From the NCBI GenBank assembly GCA_016215645.1, contig JACRIX010000084.1:101525-165524 (forward strand): 64,000 nt of DNA, in the 5' to 3' direction. The notes beneath the pieces are model-generated. The model did not search any database. It saw nothing but the letters and a program-made list of their open reading frames with translations, and was not told the DNA's origin. The DNA comes from Rhodocyclales bacterium (GTDB lineage: Bacteria > Pseudomonadota > Gammaproteobacteria > Burkholderiales > Rhodocyclaceae). Below are positions 45,427 through 54,900 of this stretch, piece by piece. Each line of letters begins with the position of its first letter. The first letter of the stretch is position 1. The translations under genes were made by a program, and so were the position numbers.

Positions 45427-45852
45427 ATGGATATCGACGGATTCATGGAACGCTACAAGCGAGCCTGGGAAACCAGCGACGAAGACCTGCTCGCCTCGCT
45501 GTTCGCCACGGACGGCAGCTACCGCAATACGCCCTTCGCCGTACAGCAGGGACACGAGGCCATCAAGCAGTACTGGCAGCGCACCAAGCTGCAAAGCGAC
45601 ATCCGACTCAGCTACGAGATTCTGGAACGACACGCCAATGGCGGCACCGCCCACTGGCGAACGCACTACCAGGTGAGCTCGGAGGACATGTTCAAGATGT
45701 GGGCTGCATCCACGGGCACCAACATGCTGGCCCGCAAGGAAGGCGATCCCCTGCCCCGTCTGGTGCTGGACGGCATCGCCGTGGTGGAGTTCGATACCGC
45801 CGGTTTGTGCCGCGAACTTCGGCTGTGGTGGCACAGCAAGGTCGACGACTGA
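45427..45852 (+). CDS. SnoaL/NTF2-like domain protein
   Basis: The start at 45427 follows AAAGG at good spacing. The 141-residue soluble protein begins DIDGFMERYKRAWETSDEDLLASLFATDG, the opening helix pattern of the NTF2-like cone fold, and continues with HEAIKQYWQRTKLQ, HWRTHYQV and VVEFDTAGLCRELRLWWHSK. Members of this fold are small enzymes or binding proteins; no catalytic residues can be assigned. It is a single gene diverging from thrS. Confidence 0.8.
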   Translation: MDIDGFMERYKRAWETSDEDLLASLFATDGSYRNTPFAVQQGHEAIKQYWQRTKLQSDIRLSYEILERHANGGTAHWRTHYQVSSEDMFKMWAASTGTNMLARKEGDPLPRLVLDGIAVVEFDTAGLCRELRLWWHSKVDD

Positions 45853-45911
45853 GACCCTGATCCGGTCCTCTGGATACCGCCCGACCCGTTGGGTCGGACA
45901 TAAAAGCAATA

Positions 45912-45931
45912 AAGCCACCCGAGGGTGGCTT
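45912..45931 (-). terminator. Terminator of tRNA-Val
   Basis: An 8-bp stem AAGCCACC/GGTGGCTT with a CGAG loop. On the minus strand it is followed by TATTGCTTTTATG. It lies 35 bases beyond the tRNA-Val 3' end. Confidence 0.85.
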
Positions 45932-45966
45932 CATCACGACTTGCCGGCGCAGTTTCACGGGGAAAC

Positions 45967-46043
45967 TGGTAGGCGCGATTGGACTCGAACCAACGACCCC
46001 CACCATGTCAAGGTGGTGCTCTAACCAGCTGAGCTACGCGCCT
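45967..46043 (-). tRNA. tRNA-Val (anticodon GAC)
   Basis: On the minus strand the acceptor AGGCGCG pairs with CGCGCCT, followed by A and an encoded CCA (77 nt). The anticodon stem CCACC/GGTGG holds loop TTGACAT with anticodon GAC. D-arm GCTCAGCTGGTTAGAGC and T-loop GTTCGAGTC are intact. Confidence 0.97.
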
Positions 46044-46064
46044 GGGGCCTGCAAAGAGGCGCGA

Positions 46065-46092
46065 ATTCTACCCGAATCGCGGCGACGGTCAA
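46065..46092 (-). promoter_or_regulatory. Sigma-70 promoter of tRNA-Val
   Basis: On the minus strand TTGACC (46087-46092) and TAGAAT (46065-46070) are separated by 16 bases, the -10 ending 21 bases before the tRNA 5' end. Each box has five of six consensus bases. Confidence 0.75.
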
Positions 46093-46112
46093 TCACTTCC
46101 ATTCCTCGCGAC

Positions 46113-47006
46113 CTAATTGCCCTCGTCGTTCGGGTTTTGGATCAAACCCCGGAGCAGATTGCTCATCGGAATCCGAAGATTGATTCCCTTCGGCGGGATC
46201 GGCGCCATGAACCATTTATTGTAAAGCCGCTCCAGTTGGCCACTGCCCATCATTTCCCTGAGCGCTTTGTCCACGATCTTTTTCAGTTCGGGGTCATCCC
46301 TGCGCAAGACAACGGAATAGGGCTCGAAACCAAAATTATCTTCGAGGAAACGCACCTTTGAACCCTCCGGCGAGCTCGCCACCAGGCCGGCAAGCAGGGC
46401 CTCGTCAATGACGAAGGCATCGGCCTGGCTGGCGACCACCATCGCCAGCGACTCAGGATGGTTTCGCGCCGCCTTGGCGCGCGCAGAAAGCTTCCGGGTA
46501 TTGAGGACACCGCGTACGATACGTTCCGTCGTTGTGCCAGAGGTGGTAACCACCACCTTGCCATCCAGATCAGCGATACCCATGATCGGGGATTCCTTGC
46601 GCACCACGGCCTTGACGCCGGAGACGAAGGTGGTCAGCCCGAAGGCAACCTGTTGCTGGCGGATCCGGGTGTTCGTGGTCGAGCCGCACTCCAGGTCTAT
46701 GATCCCCGATTGCAACATGAGAAAACGGGAAGACGTCGTCACTGGAACCTTGACTATCCGGATGGCTGGATCATCTACCGCCTCCTTGACAGCCTCGACA
46801 AGGTGATCGCAGATATCGATCGAATACCCCATGGGCTCATCGCCCACCATGTAGGAAAACGGGACCGAGGACTCGCGATACCCGATATAGATCGCGCGGT
46901 ATTCGCGAACTTTCTCCAGGGTGCTTTGCGCCACTCCCTGTGCCATGGCGCTCGACGACGAACACAAAAGCATCAAGCTCGAGAGAAGGCAAACAATTGC
47001 GCGCAT
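46113..47006 (-). CDS. Periplasmic solute-binding protein, polar amino-acid type (PBP2)
   Basis: The 297-residue exported protein (signal peptide ending near SSAMAQ) has the family 3 solute-binding pattern: YIGYRESSVPFSYM, GYSIDICDHLVEAVK, IDLECGSTTNT, GIADLDGKVVVTTSGTT and YSVVLRRDDPELKKIVD. It resembles glutamate/aspartate-binding proteins. No permease or ATPase genes are near, and its ATG overlaps the stop of the TolC-like gene (ATGA), so it is translated with a type I secretion outer-membrane component. It may serve as a sensor or an accessory of the adhesin system rather than in uptake; this is inference. Confidence 0.85.
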   Translation of the reverse strand: MRAIVCLLSSLMLLCSSSSAMAQGVAQSTLEKVREYRAIYIGYRESSVPFSYMVGDEPMGYSIDICDHLVEAVKEAVDDPAIRIVKVPVTTSSRFLMLQSGIIDLECGSTTNTRIRQQQVAFGLTTFVSGVKAVVRKESPIMGIADLDGKVVVTTSGTTTERIVRGVLNTRKLSARAKAARNHPESLAMVVASQADAFVIDEALLAGLVASSPEGSKVRFLEDNFGFEPYSVVLRRDDPELKKIVDKALREMMGSGQLERLYNKWFMAPIPPKGINLRIPMSNLLRGLIQNPNDEGN

Positions 47007-49174
47007 CACCGCTCCGCCTTTGATCGCCGGGAACCTGGCACACCGTGCTGGCCAACAATTTCGCGGTCGATCAGCCATTCGCCGCCAACCCTGACCCACT
47101 GCAGCAGTTTGCGCGTGGTGGCCCGGAAGTCGTCGGATCGATACTGCTGAATGAACTCGGCAGCGAGGGCACCGGACGAGGTCATGCGCAGGCGCACATC
47201 CTTGACGTCCACATGGATTCCCGCGCTGCGCGACAGTCGCGTCTCGCGCTGCTTGGCCCATTCCGATCGGGAGGCCCCATCTGCCGGGACAAAGGTCGGC
47301 GCATAAAACTTGGCATAGCTATCGAAGCGACCGGAGGACCAGGCCGCAGCCCAGGCCGCCACTCTTTCGGCGATCAGCTTGCTGTCCGCATCAACCGGCG
47401 ACTGAGGCCTGGCCTGCCTTTTGGAACTGGCATCGATGGAATTCGCCGCGGTCAATTGCAGTGCCGCATCTGCTTGAGCGGCCGCCAGTGGCAATGCCAC
47501 AGCCGGAATCGGCGCCGGAGCAAGGGATGCGGACATGGCTGCCGCCTTCGGCGGCGGCTCACGCAACGCTGCCGCCGAGCCCGATCCCGGCGCTCGCGGA
47601 GCCGGCATCGGCGGCGGATAGGACAAGGGCGCCGCGGCAGGCGGGTTGGGCAAAGGCGGCGGCACCGCCGGCACCGCCGGCACCTGAGGCACCAGAGGCA
47701 CCTGCGGCACCTGCGGCACCTGCGGCTTGTTCGCTTCCAGCATCGCCAAGGCGCGGGCGGTCAGGGCCTCCAGGTCGACCAGGTAGGCGCCGGGGGCCTG
47801 TGGCGGGCAAATATCGCCACCACTACCGAGTTCGCGGTGGATCGCATCATCCAGGCCGCGCGGGCGCACACCGAGGAATTCCATCAGATTGCCGATGCCC
47901 GCCTGGGTGCGCAAGTAGGCTATGCCGAGATCCATGTCGGAGTTCACCGCGGTGCGACGCGCATTGAGCAGTTCGTTTTCGGTATCGAGCAAGTCGAGCA
48001 GGGAGCGCTGCCCGATGTTGAACTGCGCCTTGTAGGCATCCCGCGTCTTCTCGATCGAGCTGACTTGCAAGTCGAGATTGGAAAGCTGGGCACGCAGTCG
48101 CTCGACATCGTTGTAGGCAATGGCCAGCGTCTGGCGGATATCTCGACAGGCTTTGTCGCGCAGGTCCATGGCGAGGTTCTTGCGCTCGGCATACACCGTC
48201 TGGCGCGCCATGTCGGCGCCGCCATTGAATAGGTTGTAGCTCAGGACTATTTCCGCGGTGTTGTTCTGGCGCGTGCCAATGGTGCCCTGATAGTTGTCGG
48301 TGGACTCATTGCGCATGCGCAGGTCGAGCCTAGGATGGAATCCGGCACGCCTGAGCTCGATGTCATGCTGTGCGGATTCGAGATTTTCCACCGCGGCCCG
48401 CAGCGCCGGGTTCCGGTCAAAAGCCAGCCTCAGGGCCTCCGGCTCGGTGGATGGAAAATCCGACGACAGTCCGGCGGGCGGGAACAACACCGGAGGAGGC
48501 GGTTCGCCAACCAGGCGAATGAAGCGCGCCGTAACGTCGTGCAGGTTGGCCGCCTCGGTATTCAGGTTCAGTTCAGCCAGTGCCAGGCGGCTGGCGGCAT
48601 GCTCGACATCCACCCGTCTGCCGGCGCCGCTCTGGGCCCGACGCAAGAGCTGCTCGTAACTGGCGCGATGCTCGACATAGTTGTTCTCCGCCAGCAACAG
48701 CAGCAGACGATAGCGCATCACGTCGTAGTAGGCACGTCCCGCTTCAAGCGCCGCGGCTTCCGCAGCATCCACCAGCTCGAAGTAGCGGGTCAGTCGCGCC
48801 TTGTCGAGCCGCTTGACGTCGCTCGAGGTGGCGAATCCGTCGTAAAGCATCTGGTTCAGGGTCAAAGTCTGGCCATTGCGGCTGAAATCACGATCGGCGG
48901 CGCCGGGCTGCCTCAAGGTTTCGCGGCCGGTGCCGTAGGTGTAGTCAATCTTTGGCAGGAAACCGGCACGGGCCACATCGACGTCGCCGACAGCTGCTTT
49001 GAAGGTATGCCATCTGATAAGAACTTCAGGATTGCTGAGGACAACCTTTTGCACGACGTCCTGCAAGGTCAAATGGGCGGCAGCCCACGCGTGCCCCGCC
49101 TGAAAGGCGAGCACGGCGAGCACGAGCTTTCCACCTCGTTTTAACACCTTCATCGATAAGTTGCGGCTATGCAT
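47006..49174 (-). CDS. TolC-family outer-membrane protein with C-terminal NTF2-like extension (LapE-like)
   Basis: The 722-residue protein has a signal peptide (to about residue 31; a second ATG seven codons in is an alternative start) and two tandem outer-membrane efflux domains (about 35-450), including LTLNQMLYDGFATSSDV, IVLSYNLFNGGADMARQTVY and NIGQRSLLDLLDTENELLNARR. A Pro/Ala/Val-rich linker (about 480-590) then leads to an unusual C-terminal domain (about 600-720: AAWAAAWSSGRFDSYAKFYA, LQWVRVGGEWLIDREIVG) of NTF2-like type. Usual TolC/LapE proteins end after the efflux domains. It should be the outer-membrane channel of the type I secretion system for the RTX adhesin. Confidence 0.88.
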   Translation of the reverse strand: MHSRNLSMKVLKRGGKLVLAVLAFQAGHAWAAAHLTLQDVVQKVVLSNPEVLIRWHTFKAAVGDVDVARAGFLPKIDYTYGTGRETLRQPGAADRDFSRNGQTLTLNQMLYDGFATSSDVKRLDKARLTRYFELVDAAEAAALEAGRAYYDVMRYRLLLLLAENNYVEHRASYEQLLRRAQSGAGRRVDVEHAASRLALAELNLNTEAANLHDVTARFIRLVGEPPPPVLFPPAGLSSDFPSTEPEALRLAFDRNPALRAAVENLESAQHDIELRRAGFHPRLDLRMRNESTDNYQGTIGTRQNNTAEIVLSYNLFNGGADMARQTVYAERKNLAMDLRDKACRDIRQTLAIAYNDVERLRAQLSNLDLQVSSIEKTRDAYKAQFNIGQRSLLDLLDTENELLNARRTAVNSDMDLGIAYLRTQAGIGNLMEFLGVRPRGLDDAIHRELGSGGDICPPQAPGAYLVDLEALTARALAMLEANKPQVPQVPQVPLVPQVPAVPAVPPPLPNPPAAAPLSYPPPMPAPRAPGSGSAAALREPPPKAAAMSASLAPAPIPAVALPLAAAQADAALQLTAANSIDASSKRQARPQSPVDADSKLIAERVAAWAAAWSSGRFDSYAKFYAPTFVPADGASRSEWAKQRETRLSRSAGIHVDVKDVRLRMTSSGALAAEFIQQYRSDDFRATTRKLLQWVRVGGEWLIDREIVGQHGVPGSRRSKAER
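47662..47724. repeat. 9-bp tandem repeats in the TolC-like linker
   Basis: Seven consecutive 9-mers (two GCACCGCCG, GCACCTGAG, GCACCAGAG, three GCACCTGCG) run from 47662 to 47724. They encode a VPQ/VPA/VPL repeat of the proline-rich linker on the minus strand, and the copy number could vary. Confidence 0.85.
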
Positions 49175-49231
49175 TCAAACCAACGGCCAAGGACGTGAGA
49201 TTATAGTCAAACTTAAAAGATTGACCGCTGC

Positions 49232-49933
49232 GTGAACACCGGCCGAATTCCGCTCCAGTTTCCCCATTGGCATCGACCGATGCGCCTTATTGGTGGCATC
49301 TTCGCGGTCTTGGCCTTGTCGTTGACCTGGGCCTTTGATTTTCCTTTTTTCGAGCAGCAGATTCTCGCCCGTTTCGGCCCGGGGCGCCTTGTATTGTTGC
49401 GCGAATGGCAGGCCAGCCTTGCGGATGCAAGGAAATCCGCCGAATTGGAAAAGCTGCGGAAAGTAAACGATTTCATCAATCAGCACGTCGATTTCGATGA
49501 GGACTCGTCGATTTACAACCACAGCGACTACTGGGCAACTCCGCTGGAAACCGTCGGCCATGGCCGCGCCGATTGCGAGGATTTCGCGATCATCAAATAT
49601 TTTTCACTGAAAGACGCCGGCGTTGCCATTTCGAAACTGCGCCTGGTGTATGTCAAGGCACGACTCGCCGAAGTCGGCGGTCCGCGCCTTCAGGCGCACA
49701 TGGTGCTGGCCTACTATGCAACGCCAAATGCCGAACCCCTGGTGCTCGACAATCTGGTAACGGAAATCCTGCCGGCATCGCAGCGCAAGGATTTGCAGCC
49801 GGTATTCAGCTTCAACAGTGAGGCCGTCTGGAACGGCGTCGCCGGCAACTCGGCAAAGGGCAAGGCCGGCACCGGCCAGCTATCGCGCTGGCAGGATCTA
49901 CTTCTCCGCGCCCGCAAGGAAGGATTCGACTGA
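49232..49933 (+). CDS. lapG: LapG-type periplasmic cysteine protease (transglutaminase-like)
   Basis: The 233-residue exported protein has the bacterial transglutaminase-like protease triad Cys 115 (GRADCEDFAII), His 156 (LQAHMVLAYY) and Asp 173 (LVLDNL), with the WATP motif (101-104) and a LREWQ/LRKVNDFIN N-terminal pattern. In Pseudomonas, LapG cleaves the N-terminal retention module of LapA and releases cells from surfaces. The start is GTG at 49232; an ATG at 49280 that still keeps the signal peptide is possible. It diverges from the TolC-like gene with a 57-base gap, and the LapD-like gene follows after 36 bases. Confidence 0.88.
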   Translation: MNTGRIPLQFPHWHRPMRLIGGIFAVLALSLTWAFDFPFFEQQILARFGPGRLVLLREWQASLADARKSAELEKLRKVNDFINQHVDFDEDSSIYNHSDYWATPLETVGHGRADCEDFAIIKYFSLKDAGVAISKLRLVYVKARLAEVGGPRLQAHMVLAYYATPNAEPLVLDNLVTEILPASQRKDLQPVFSFNSEAVWNGVAGNSAKGKAGTGQLSRWQDLLLRARKEGFD

Positions 49934-49969
49934 CCATGTATCGCCCGGGAACATAAGGAAGGAAACGCC

Positions 49970-51895
49970 ATGTCGATGTATCGCCAACTCTGGCTCGCCA
50001 TTATCGTCAGCATGCTGCTCGCCCTCGCTGGCAGCCTGCTCGCCTCCTTGCTGTCGGCTCGCGCCTATCTCGAGCAGCAGCTCAGCATGAAGAATGCCGA
50101 CAATGCGTCGGCGCTCGCGCTTTCGCTGAGCCAGCAGAATCCCGACGCCGTCACCATCGAACTGGCGGTGGCAGCGCTGTTCGACAGCGGGCATTACGAG
50201 TCGATCCGAGTCCACGACCCCAATGGCAAACTGATCGCCGAGCGCGTCGCCGAAGCGGGCGAGCTCGGTGCTCCAGAGTGGTTTGCCATACGCTTGCCGA
50301 TTCGCGCCGACTCGGGCGAAGCACAAATAACCAGCGGCTGGGCGCAGCTGGGTACGATAAGCCTGGTCAGCCACAGCCGTTTCGGCTACGAGGCCCTATG
50401 GACCAGCACCCAGGAGATGGTCGCGGCACTGACCCTGGCCAGTCTGATCGGGGGCTACCTCGGCAGCTTGATCCTGCGGCGCCTGCGTCGTCCGCTACAG
50501 GCCGTGATCGATCAGGCCGAGGCGATTACCAACCGGCGTTTTGTCAGCATCCCGGAACCCGATGTCCCGGAATTGCACCAGTTGGCGGTGGCGATGAACT
50601 CGACCGTAGCGCGCCTCAAGACCATGTTTGAAGAAGAAGCGGCGCGTCTGGAAGCCCTGCGCCGCGAGGCCAACTGCGACACGCTGACGGGGCTGGCAAA
50701 TCGCGACTTCCTGATCGCCGAACTGCGCTCCACGCTGGAGGAGGAGAACTCGACGGGCGGCACACTGCTGCTGATACGCGTTGCCGATCTGGTCGGCATC
50801 AACCGGCGGCTGGGCCGCGAAGCGACTGACGATCTGCTGCGACGGGTTGGCCGGGAAGTCGGCGCTGGCGCCACGCCAAATCCGGAGGCCGTTGCGGCGC
50901 GCATGAACGGCGCCGACTTCGCGCTGCTGCTGCCGGGGCGAAAATCCGGCCACGACCTGGCCGAGGAACTGCTGCGCACATTGGTGAGCACCATGGAACC
51001 CTATGTCGACGGCGGCGCTTCGGCTTTCATCGGCCTGGGCAGCTTCGGTAGGGATGCCGGCCTGCGCGTCGTTCTTTCGCAAATCGATGCCGCCGTGATC
51101 GCCGCCGAGGCCGAGAACACCAATTGCATACGCGAGGCGGTATTCGATGCTCGCGACGAGCTTCCGGAAAGCAATGAGGAATGGGCCACCATCATTCGCC
51201 AGGCCCTGGGTCAAGGCTGGTTGCGTTTGGTGGAGTTTCCGGTGGTGGATCGCCAGCGACATCTGCTGCACCAGGAATGTCCGCTGCGCCTCAAGCTTGA
51301 GGCCGAAGGCCAATGGTTGCCGGCCGGACGCTTTTTGCCGGTGGCCGAGCGCCTTGGACTGGTGCAGGATCTCGACCTTGTGGCACTCGAACTGGGCCTC
51401 AAGGCGCTGGAACAACAGCCCGCCCTCGCCGGCCTGGCGATCAACCTGTCGGCACGCTCGATAGGTGATGCCGGATTCCTCCGGCAAGTCGATGGCCTGC
51501 TCGGGAAACATCGTTCCGCCGCACGTCGGATCTGGATAGAAGTCGCGGAAACCGGAGTCCTCAAGCGGGTCGAGGCCTTCCGCACGCTTTGCCACACCCT
51601 GCGAAGCTATGATTGCCGGGTCGGCGTCGAGCATTTCGGTCGCCAATTCAGCCAGATCGGGCAACTGCACGATCTCGGCCTGAATTACATCAAGGTTGAC
51701 GCCAGCTTCATTCGCCGGCTGGATTCCAGCCCGGGCAACCAGACCTTTCTCAAGGGCGCCGCCACCATCGCCCACGCCATCGGCCTGCAGGTGATTGCAG
51801 AAGGCGTGGCCACGGACGCGGAATTCAAGGCACTGGTAGACATCGGATTCGATGGCGCAACCGGACCGGGGGTCAAACTCGGCGCCAACACGTAG
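49970..51895 (+). CDS. lapD: LapD-type c-di-GMP receptor with degenerate GGDEF and EAL domains
   Basis: The 641-residue inner-membrane protein starts MSMYRQLWLAIIVSM with one TM helix, a periplasmic LapD/MoxY N-domain (ending about residue 145), a second TM helix (about 145-165), a HAMP-like segment (IDQAEAITNRRF), then GGDEF and EAL domains. The GGDEF core is NGADF and the EAL motif reads ECP, so both should be catalytically inert; the EAL domain would bind c-di-GMP and sequester LapG. It follows lapG in the usual order. A GGAAGGA site precedes the ATG. Confidence 0.9.
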   Translation: MSMYRQLWLAIIVSMLLALAGSLLASLLSARAYLEQQLSMKNADNASALALSLSQQNPDAVTIELAVAALFDSGHYESIRVHDPNGKLIAERVAEAGELGAPEWFAIRLPIRADSGEAQITSGWAQLGTISLVSHSRFGYEALWTSTQEMVAALTLASLIGGYLGSLILRRLRRPLQAVIDQAEAITNRRFVSIPEPDVPELHQLAVAMNSTVARLKTMFEEEAARLEALRREANCDTLTGLANRDFLIAELRSTLEEENSTGGTLLLIRVADLVGINRRLGREATDDLLRRVGREVGAGATPNPEAVAARMNGADFALLLPGRKSGHDLAEELLRTLVSTMEPYVDGGASAFIGLGSFGRDAGLRVVLSQIDAAVIAAEAENTNCIREAVFDARDELPESNEEWATIIRQALGQGWLRLVEFPVVDRQRHLLHQECPLRLKLEAEGQWLPAGRFLPVAERLGLVQDLDLVALELGLKALEQQPALAGLAINLSARSIGDAGFLRQVDGLLGKHRSAARRIWIEVAETGVLKRVEAFRTLCHTLRSYDCRVGVEHFGRQFSQIGQLHDLGLNYIKVDASFIRRLDSSPGNQTFLKGAATIAHAIGLQVIAEGVATDAEFKALVDIGFDGATGPGVKLGANT

Positions 51896-51999
51896 GTTTA
51901 CTTGTTGCGTACGTGCCAGTGACATGGGACTGGCGCCAAACACATGACGCGCCGGAGCCTGTTCCACGCGGAACGGAATTCGGCTATCTTTGCCTGGCG

Positions 52000-54900
52000 A
52001 TGAATCAGAACTACCTAGCACTGGTGCAGCAAGCCCGAGGGCTCCTTGAAGGCAAGCAGACAATGGATGCTCTTGCCGCCAGCGATCGCCTCGTCGCGAT
52101 GTTTCCGCGCGGCATCGAATCCTGGCTGTTGCGGGGAGAGATCCTGCTTGCTCTGGGGCGGCTGCCGGAGGCGGTCGCCGCGCTGGATGCCGGCCTCGCC
52201 ATCGATCCCGTCCATGTCGACTCCCTGCTGTTGCGGGCGGCCGCGCAACAGGCGCTTGGCCGTATCGATGCGGCATTGGCCGATTACGGCCGGGTCACGA
52301 GCGCCCAACCCGCCTGCGCCGATGCCCACCACAACATCGGAGTCATCCTGTCGGGCAAGGGCGAGCTTGAGGTCGCGCTTGCGAGTCTCGACAAAGCCAT
52401 CGCGGCCCGCCCGAATTTCCCCGAGGCCATCAACCAGCGCGGGGTTGTCTTGAAGCGGCTCGGTCGGATGGATGAGGCGCTGGAGGCCTTCAAACTCGCG
52501 GTGGCGCTGCGGCCGACCTATCTCGCCGCCCTGCGAAATCAGCCCGACCTGTTGGGGGCCCTGAAGCAGGATCGCAATGCCCTGATCCATTACGACCGCG
52601 CGCTGGAAATTTATCCGGATGACCCGATCCTCCACAATAATCGCGGCACCATGCTTCAGGCGATGGGACGCTATGAAGAGGCCCTGGTCAGCTACCGGCG
52701 CGCACTGCAGTTGCATGCAGACTATCCCGATGCACTGAACAACTGCGGGACTACGCTGGAGGCCCTGGACCGTTTTGACGAGGCCGAGGCCAGCATCCGC
52801 AAGGCACTTCGCTTCGACCCGGGCAAGATTTCCGCGCACTGGAACCTCAGCCTCACGCTGCTCCGGACTGGCCAAATGGAGGAAGGCTGGCGCGAACACG
52901 AGTGGCGCTGGAAAAAGGAAATCTTCCAGCGATTCATCTTCGGCTTCACCCAGCCACGCTGGGATGGAACCCAGGCGCTGGCCGGCAAAACCGTACTGCT
53001 GACTGCCGAGCAAGGCTTTGGCGATTCAATCCAGTTCGTGCGCTATTCACTTCTGCTTCGACGACGTGGGGCCACTGTCTTGTTGCTGGTGCCACGTGCC
53101 CTGATCGAATTGTTTGCCCACAGTTTGCCGGTAGCCGGCGTGTTCAGCACGACACCGGAGTTGCCGTCGTTTGACTTTCATATTCCGCTGCTGAGCCTGC
53201 CGTTGGCGTTTGCTACGACAGTGGATACGGTTCCAGCGGACATACCCTACTTGAAGGCCCCCTGGAGTCGTTGCGTTTCCTGGGAGCAAAAGCTTCCACG
53301 TCGAGCGGCAACCCGGATCGGTCTGGTATGGGCCGGAAGCCCAAGCCACACCAATGACATGCATCGCTCGCTCTCCTTGTCGATGCTGGAGCCCTTGCTG
53401 CAAACCGCCTCCTGCGAATTCGTTGTCCTGCAGAAAGAGATCAGCGAGGATGACCGACGGATCATCGACAAGCATCCGGAACTTGTGCTTGCCAGCGACA
53501 AGTTCGAAGATTTTTGCGATACGGCGGCGGCCATTTCCACGCTTGATCTTGTCATCACGGTCGACACCTCGGTGGCCCACCTCGCCGGCGCGATGGGCAA
53601 ACCGGTATGGATCCTGATCCCCTTGTTGGCGGACTGGCGCTGGCTGCGTGTGCGTGCGGACAGTCCATGGTATCCGACGGCCCGGCTTTACCGGAGGCGA
53701 CTTGGCGAGGACTGGCAGCCAGTGATCGATCACATCCGCCGCGACTTGCTTGATTTCCGTGCGCCGCAGGAGTTGGGATCGCCGTCGCCGGCGGTCACCG
53801 GCGTCGACGATGCGCTGAAGGCGGCGGTGTACCTGCACAACAATGGCAGGCCTGACGATGCCATTGCAATCTATCGCGGCGTGCTGCAAATCGACCCCGA
53901 CAACTTCGACGCCAACCACCTGCTGGCTATCGCCTGTCGCGCCAAGGGGTCTTACGGCGAAGCGGAGTCCCTGGCCCGGCGTGCACTGCAATTGCGGCCG
54001 GGCAACCGGCTCGCGCTCAAGTGCCTGGCTCGCACCCTGATGTATTCCGACAAGCATGAGGCATCGCTGCTGGTCAATCAGACCATGGCGGAGTTGGATC
54101 CCGACAATGCAGAAATCTGGTCCGATCGCGCATTCAGCCTGATCGCCCTGAAACGGCATGCCGAAGCCCTGGAGAATCTCGATCGCGCGTTGGCGTTGAA
54201 GCCCGACGATGCGCACGCACTCAACAATCGCGGCGTCATGCTGACGGAGCTCGGCAGGCCGGCGGAAGCCTTGGCCAGCATCGACCATGCGCTACGGCTC
54301 TTGCCCGGGTTCATCGATGCCATCGGCAATCGCGGGCTTGCGCTGCTGGCACTCGCTCGCGTCCATGACGCTATCGAGAACTATCGCCAGGGCCTTGAAC
54401 TGCACCCTCAGTCGCCCACCCTGCTTTGTAACCTGGGCATCTCGTGGATGGCGCTGAATCGCCACCGCGAGGCAATCGAATGCTTCACCAAGGCGCTCGC
54501 CATCGCCCCCGGGAGCGTCGACGCCCACTGGAACCTGGCCTTGTCGCAACTGACCGTTGGCGATTTCCCGCAAGGCTGGCAGCACTACGAGTGGCGCTGG
54601 AAACGTCCCGAAATGGCGCCGCATCGACGTAGGTTTCATGTCCCCATGCTTTCGGCGTCCGCGGACCTTGCCGGGCGCCGTATCCTGCTCCACTATGAGC
54701 AAGGCTTTGGCGATACGCTGCAGTTCCTGCGTTATGTCCGTCCCCTCGAAGCGAGAGGCGCCAAGCTCATCGTGGCGGTTCCTGACGCTTTGCGTCGTCT
54801 GGCTGAGGCGAGCTTCCCGCGTGCCGAGGTGTTCGCCGGCGACGATGTATTGCCCGCCTTCGACCTGCATTGCCCGATGCTCAGCCTTCCGCTCGCCTGC

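Noticed and set aside
50857..50880. A seventh possible copy of the dispersed motif in the LapD-like gene
   Set aside because: The left half is exact and the 7-base spacer fits, but the right half differs at three of eight bases and encodes a normal part of the GGDEF domain, so chance cannot be excluded.
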